DNA of 64,000 bases from Bacteroidota bacterium (lineage in GTDB: Bacteria > Bacteroidota > Bacteroidia > Chitinophagales > Chitinophagaceae): assembly GCA_023424015.1 (NCBI GenBank), contig JAFAEM010000008.1:24065-88064 (forward strand). The letters run 5' to 3'. The notes under the pieces were generated by a model. The model did no database searches. It saw only the letters and a program-made list of their open reading frames with translations, and had not been told where the DNA came from. The translations under genes and the position numbers were made by a program. Positions within the stretch are counted from its first letter, which is position 1. Each line of letters begins with the position of its first letter. Shown here one piece after another: positions 59,574 through 64,000 of this stretch.

Positions 59574-62057
59574 TTAACGACGACTATTCAACGCGATCAG
59601 GTTCGCCAGCAACCGGTATGCACCGGTCACACCGGCAGGCAATTCCCTGAAAAACACAATCCCGGTATAGGAAAAATAACCTTTCCCATATTTCGCAGTG
59701 ATCAGGCTACCTTCATGTTGTTCTTCACCGGCATCAGCCATGGACAATATCGTTTCAAACTTATGATCCTGTTCGGAAGCATGATAAATACTTCGCTCCT
59801 GCACCCAGTCTTTAAAATCGGCGGCGGTGATCTTATTGGGAAAATTCAGGACCGGGTGCGCCGGGTTTAAAAATGTAACAGCTGCATTTTCATCCGTCAC
59901 CCTAGTCCTCCCAATTGAAAAATCGTAGGGTCCGATCCGGCTTTTGATGGAGCTGATAAAATTGCTGGTATTATACTGGACGATATAATTGCCGCCATTG
60001 TATACATACTGCATCAGCTTATCATAGTATTTACCCATCCAGTCATTGGTGTTGTAGGCCCTCACACCCGAAATGATCGCATCAAACTGGCTGAGATTAT
60101 TACGGGAAAGCTCTTTCTCCGTCAATAGAGTAACTTCGTATCCCATCTGCTCTAGCGCCTCGGGTACTTTATCGCCCGCACCAATGATATAGCCGATCTT
60201 TTTATTGGCGATCTTCAGGTCAATCGATTTTACCGTGAGTAAAGCTTCTTTAAAATAAGTAATAACCGGAATATGATCATAGTTGATCGATCTTAATATA
60301 GCGCCGCTATGCCGGGAATCAGACGCAGTACTTAGCCGGTATACTTTCGCTTCCAGATCTTTCCCGGCAAGACTTACACTATGCGCATTGTTTTTCTCCA
60401 GGTGGATCGCACCGAATAATTTCGGGATGGTATCAAGTCTCTTAATAGCCTCCTGTGATACCTGCGGAGCATTAGGGATCTTCACTTCTTTGCTGGCCAC
60501 AAATGAGATCTCCACCGGTTTGTTATTCCCGCTTTTTATATAAATGGGGTTAAAATCCCTGAAGGTTACAGCAGGTATTACGGCGACAGGCTGGTACACT
60601 TCGCCTTTTACGGGATCAGTAAACTTATACTGTACCGGTCTCGAGAATTTAAAAATTTCACCGGCAATTCTCACCTCAAACCATACTTCAAAAGCACGAT
60701 CCACATCTGGCTGACCTATCTGCAGGGGATCACTTACATTAAAGTGACCTTCATTCATGGCCTGCTTCAGCCAGTAAGGTTGTGTTACGGGTGTATTTAC
60801 GGGAATGAAGATCGTTTTGGAAAAATTAAAATTTCTATTACCCGCCAGGGAATGATGCATGCTTGTATCAAAACCATTCAGGTATAATTTTTCAAGCACC
60901 ACGTCGGCACCGAGGCGATTATTTAGTGAAAAATTTATTCGGAGCGAATCAGTTTGCACCGCATATTGAACAGATGTTGTAGCATCCATAAAAAGGCCAT
61001 TGCATTGCGCGATCAAATTCTTCACTTCCTCGATCTTCTGTTGTTTCCAATAGCTGTCAGATAATTGTGAAAGGATTTTATACAATTGCACCAGCCTGGG
61101 CACCGATTTTTCAGGATGCGCCAGATCGAAAGATGAAACCAGTTCATCCACCGATTTTTCTATGGCTTCTCCACCCGGTACTCTTTTCCAGCTCAACTCC
61201 ACACCATCCATCAGGTCCTTTTCCGGCTCTGCACCACCGGTTGTTTTAAAACTTTCGAATGATTCACCTCTCAATGCGGGCATACCAAAACCCTGGCTTT
61301 TATGCTGGCTGCGGCTTTCAGCAGCGATCTCACCATAGCTTTTTCCAAGTAATGGATTGTATCCGCCCACATCCACTCTGAACTGGTCGGGTGTTATGGT
61401 ATTATTGCCACCGAAATTGAATGTATTCCAGAGTACTCTTTTTGCCTGCCAGGTCTGAACATGTCTTAATTGCTCAGGAAAACGTTTTGGATCTGCTGCG
61501 GCGGTAAATGCCTCATTGGCTAGTATTGCAGAACCTGTATGATGTCCGTGGCCACCTTCTCCCGTGGTGGGGAACCTGGTGATAATGATATCGGGTTGAA
61601 ATTTACGGATCACCCAGACGACATCGCTTAGGATCTTCTCCTTATTCCATTTGCTAAAAGTTTCTTCCGGAGTTTTTGAATATCCAAAATCAAAGGCGCG
61701 GGAGAAAAACTGCTCACCACCATCGATCCTCCGCGCTGCCAACAATTCCTGCGTGCGTATTAGTCCCAGCTCGATCCCCTGTTCATCACCGATCAGGTTT
61801 TGCCCCCCGTCTCCTCTTGTGAGCGAAAGATAACCGGTGCGGTATAATTTTTCTTTGGAAAAATATGTGATGAGCCTGGTGTTTTCATCATCGGGGTGCG
61901 CAGCAACATATAACACAGAACCCAGTACATTTAATTTTCGCAGTGCCAGGTGTATATCTGCTGATGACCAGCTATTCGGCGGTTGAGCAAGCAGTTGATT
62001 GGATAGCCCCGTGAGCAATTGGCAAAAAGCAAAAAGCAGCAGGATTTTTTTCATCAA
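59574..62057 (-). CDS. PIG-L (LmbE) family deacetylase with C-terminal GATase-like domain
   Basis: An 827-residue exported enzyme. After the signal peptide (LLLFAFCQLLTGLSNQLLAQ) the first 300 residues are a PIG-L zinc deacetylase: VLYVAAHPDDENTRLITYF with the metal site AHPDDE and GEGGHGHHTGSAILANEA with the further His ligands. It is much longer than BshB or MshB (about 230 to 300). The rest has beta-sandwich-like repeats and a C-terminal domain like ThuA/GATase (IGYIIGAGDKVPEALEQMGY, IISGVRAYNTNDWM, YVYNGGNYIVQYNT). It likely removes acetyl groups from sugars or glycolipids outside the cytoplasm. It heads an operon with two tiny membrane proteins and a sodium symporter, so the released solute may be imported. 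Confidence 0.9.
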   Translation of the reverse strand: MMKKILLLFAFCQLLTGLSNQLLAQPPNSWSSADIHLALRKLNVLGSVLYVAAHPDDENTRLITYFSKEKLYRTGYLSLTRGDGGQNLIGDEQGIELGLIRTQELLAARRIDGGEQFFSRAFDFGYSKTPEETFSKWNKEKILSDVVWVIRKFQPDIIITRFPTTGEGGHGHHTGSAILANEAFTAAADPKRFPEQLRHVQTWQAKRVLWNTFNFGGNNTITPDQFRVDVGGYNPLLGKSYGEIAAESRSQHKSQGFGMPALRGESFESFKTTGGAEPEKDLMDGVELSWKRVPGGEAIEKSVDELVSSFDLAHPEKSVPRLVQLYKILSQLSDSYWKQQKIEEVKNLIAQCNGLFMDATTSVQYAVQTDSLRINFSLNNRLGADVVLEKLYLNGFDTSMHHSLAGNRNFNFSKTIFIPVNTPVTQPYWLKQAMNEGHFNVSDPLQIGQPDVDRAFEVWFEVRIAGEIFKFSRPVQYKFTDPVKGEVYQPVAVIPAVTFRDFNPIYIKSGNNKPVEISFVASKEVKIPNAPQVSQEAIKRLDTIPKLFGAIHLEKNNAHSVSLAGKDLEAKVYRLSTASDSRHSGAILRSINYDHIPVITYFKEALLTVKSIDLKIANKKIGYIIGAGDKVPEALEQMGYEVTLLTEKELSRNNLSQFDAIISGVRAYNTNDWMGKYYDKLMQYVYNGGNYIVQYNTSNFISSIKSRIGPYDFSIGRTRVTDENAAVTFLNPAHPVLNFPNKITAADFKDWVQERSIYHASEQDHKFETILSMADAGEEQHEGSLITAKYGKGYFSYTGIVFFRELPAGVTGAYRLLANLIALNSRR

Positions 62058-62158
62058 GGCAAATTATTTGGCGAATATAAAGTATGTTGCCAATTGAACA
62101 GATCATTCACCCATTTAATATGGTATAAGTTAACTTTCTGCAAATTTTTTAACAAAAC

Positions 62159-63904
62159 ATGAATAAGATTCTCCCGCTTGCACTCTTGACGCTGTTATTA
62201 TTTGCCTGCAAGAATTCTCAGAAAACTTCTGATACCGGTTTTGATCCTTATCAATATTCTATCCAGAAAAAAGTAATGGCTGAGAACGGTGCAGTGGTAT
62301 CAGCCCATCCCCTCGCCAGCAGCGCGGGTCTCGAAATTTTAAAACAGGGTGGCAATGCCATCGATGCAGCGATCGCTACGCAACTGGCACTTGCAGTAGT
62401 TTATCCAAATGCCGGCAACCTGGGCGGTGGTGGTTTCCTCGTGGCACACCTCGCTGATACCAGCCTGGGTGATGACCGTGAGATCGCGATCGATTATCGA
62501 GAGATGGCGCCAGGTAAAGCGCATAAGGATATGTACATCGATTCTACCGGTGAGGCAAGAACAGACAAAAGCCAGGATGGTCATCTCTCGAGTGGTGTGC
62601 CGGGAACGGTTGCTGGTTTGTTTGCAGCGGCAAAATATTCAAAGCTTCCATTTGAAAAATTAATTGAACCCGCCATTCTGCTGGCAGAAAAAGGATTCGT
62701 GATCAGTAAACGCGAAGCAAATGGATTGAACCGTCTGCAGGATGATCTGAAAAAATATAATACGGTGATGCCGGTATTTGTAAAAGAAACACCATGGCAG
62801 GAAGGTGACACCCTGGTACAAACCGACCTGGCCAATACACTGAAAAGGATCCGCGAAAAAGGTGCCGCGGGTTTTTATGAAGGAGAAACTGCCCGCCTGA
62901 TCGTGGAGGAAATGAAAAGAGGCGCCGGCATTATCTCGCTTGAAGACCTGTCAAATTACAAGGCGAAGTTTCGCAAGCCCCACAGCTTCGATTACAAAGG
63001 CTACAAAATACTGGGCATGCCAATGCCGAGCAGCGGTGGTGTTTTATTACACCAGATGATGAAGATGATAGAAGATAAAAACATCGGTGATATGGGTTTT
63101 CATTCAACCGCTGCCGTGCAATTGATGATAGAAGTGGAACGCCGGGCTTACGCCGACAGGGCCGAGTACATGGGCGATGCCGATTTTTATAATGTACCGG
63201 TGGCTACCCTTACCAGCGAGACATACCTGGAGGAAAGAATGAAAAGTTATAACCCGGCCAGGGCAACCCCCAGCACGGAAATAAAACCCGGTTCAGCTCC
63301 GGTTGCAGAAAGTGAAGAGACCACGCATCTCAGCGTAATAGATAAAGATGGTAACGCAGTAGCGGTAACCACTACCCTCAACAATTCTTATGGCAGTCGC
63401 ACCGTAGTTGGTGGAGCCGGATTTTTTCTCAATGATGAAATGGATGATTTCAGCATCAAACCCGGTGTGCCAAATATGTATGGCGCGGTAGGTGGCGAAG
63501 CCAATGCCATTCACCCGGGTAAGCGCATGTTAAGTTCCATGACACCAACGCTTGTACTCAAAAATGGAAAGCCTTATATCGTAGTAGGCACACCCGGTGG
63601 CACCACTATCCCCACTTCTGTTTTCCAGACCCTGGTCAATATTCTCGAATTCAACATGAGTACAGAAGACGCGGTATACAAACCAAAATTCCATCACCAG
63701 TGGCTCCCCGATCGCGTCGATATTGAAGAAGGTTTTCCAAAACCGGTTGCTGATTCCCTGCAGGCCATGGGATACACACTCCGGGAACGCGGCGGTATCG
63801 GTCGCACCGAAGTGATAAAAGTTATCTCTGCCGGCACAGATCCCAAACCCCGTTTCGAAGCCGTCGCCGACCGCCGTGGAGATGATGATGCCAGAGGATG
63901 GTAG
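62159..63904 (+). CDS. ggt: Gamma-glutamyltransferase
   Basis: A 581-residue Ntn hydrolase with a lipoprotein signal (MNKILPLALLTLLLFAC). Family blocks are AENGAVVSAHPLASSAGLEI, GGNAIDAAIATQLALAVVYP, NLGGGGFLVAHL and LSSGVPGTVAGLFAAAKY. The precursor is cut before Thr388 in SEETTHLSVIDKDG, making the small subunit whose N-terminal Thr is the nucleophile; the glycines of MPSSGGVLLHQM and the oxyanion loop SSMTPTLVLK follow. It removes gamma-glutamyl groups from glutathione and similar compounds in the periplasm or at the surface. It diverges from the PIG-L gene. Its 3' end is directly followed by a simple repeat. Confidence 0.96.
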   Translation: MNKILPLALLTLLLFACKNSQKTSDTGFDPYQYSIQKKVMAENGAVVSAHPLASSAGLEILKQGGNAIDAAIATQLALAVVYPNAGNLGGGGFLVAHLADTSLGDDREIAIDYREMAPGKAHKDMYIDSTGEARTDKSQDGHLSSGVPGTVAGLFAAAKYSKLPFEKLIEPAILLAEKGFVISKREANGLNRLQDDLKKYNTVMPVFVKETPWQEGDTLVQTDLANTLKRIREKGAAGFYEGETARLIVEEMKRGAGIISLEDLSNYKAKFRKPHSFDYKGYKILGMPMPSSGGVLLHQMMKMIEDKNIGDMGFHSTAAVQLMIEVERRAYADRAEYMGDADFYNVPVATLTSETYLEERMKSYNPARATPSTEIKPGSAPVAESEETTHLSVIDKDGNAVAVTTTLNNSYGSRTVVGGAGFFLNDEMDDFSIKPGVPNMYGAVGGEANAIHPGKRMLSSMTPTLVLKNGKPYIVVGTPGGTTIPTSVFQTLVNILEFNMSTEDAVYKPKFHHQWLPDRVDIEEGFPKPVADSLQAMGYTLRERGGIGRTEVIKVISAGTDPKPRFEAVADRRGDDDARGW

Positions 63905-64000
63905 GAGTAGTCGGGAGTCGAAAGTCAGGAGTCGGGAGTCAGTGTCTGGCGGTGGGGGATGTTTGATGCTGGATACTGGATGCTGGATACTGGATACTAA
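63905..64000. repeat. GTCGGGAGTC and GATACTGGATGCTG simple repeats
   Basis: Degenerate copies of GGAGTCGGGAGTC, then of TGGATACTGGATGCTGGATAC, close the window. They are the complement of the TATCCAGCATCCAG repeat at 11513-11660 and of the GACTCCCGACT words at 43800-43830. Confidence 0.75.

Overview
The window looks like chromosomal DNA from a member of the Bacteroidota, most like the family Chitinophagaceae. The support is: a type IX secretion plug protein; an Omp85 protein with a lipoprotein signal (TamL) plus a TamB partner; a TonB-dependent receptor with a carboxypeptidase-regulatory N-terminus; many lipoproteins; weak ribosome-binding sites; and repeated Bacteroidota-type -7 promoter elements (TAnnTTTG) about 15-40 bases before start codons. 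No rRNA, tRNA or CRISPR array was seen. Two housekeeping RNA genes are present: RNase P RNA and the small SRP RNA, both on the minus strand.

Layout. 1-6.1 kb: a penicillin-acylase-like enzyme cut by the window edge, a phytase-like lipoprotein, an unknown lipoprotein, a CPBP-family membrane protein and rnpB. 6.1-12.4 kb: a gene-poor AT-rich stretch, a small secreted protein, transaldolase, SRP RNA, a large field of CACGAAT/CACGGAT repeats, the T9SS plug protein, an FtsX-type permease and an rRNA-type methyltransferase. 12.4-25.4 kb: tamL and tamB separated by four unrelated genes, then ribBA. 25.6-36 kb: an Oar-like TonB receptor, a 2H phosphoesterase, a class-A beta-lactamase-like serine hydrolase, an amidohydrolase, and a compact operon of two metallophosphoesterases, an outer-membrane protein and a DUF4342 protein.

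36.1-43.1 kb is an AT-rich accessory island. It carries four co-directional genes: a PD-(D/E)XK nuclease fused to an N6-adenine methyltransferase, a specificity subunit, a HEPN-like protein with an RX4H motif, and a DUF262 protein. No HsdR motor is present. The island is bracketed by two related imperfect palindromes in the same orientation and, further out, by a 12-bp inverted repeat, which suggests a mobile cassette. The modification and specificity genes are joined through a T8 tract and the specificity gene has no ATG. This is the best candidate for an undescribed system in the window.

43.1-64 kb returns to core genes: a DinB-like protein, an acyl-CoA carboxylase beta subunit, RNase HI, a DUF71 ATP pyrophosphatase with a DUF6580 membrane protein, mannose-6-phosphate isomerase, YraN, a YkgJ-type cysteine-cluster protein, a lipoprotein and a XerD-like recombinase. 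Next comes a divergent unit in which a VWA protein faces a sigma factor and a membrane-anchored partner. It is followed by DUF2911, a sodium:solute symporter with two tiny membrane proteins and a PIG-L deacetylase in one operon, and gamma-glutamyltransferase. Gene ends and convergent gaps are rich in dispersed repeats, several of which touch or overlap stop codons. A nested palindromic element (55.9-56.2 kb) and a three-copy array of terminator-like hairpins (57.1-57.3 kb) are further unexplained structures.
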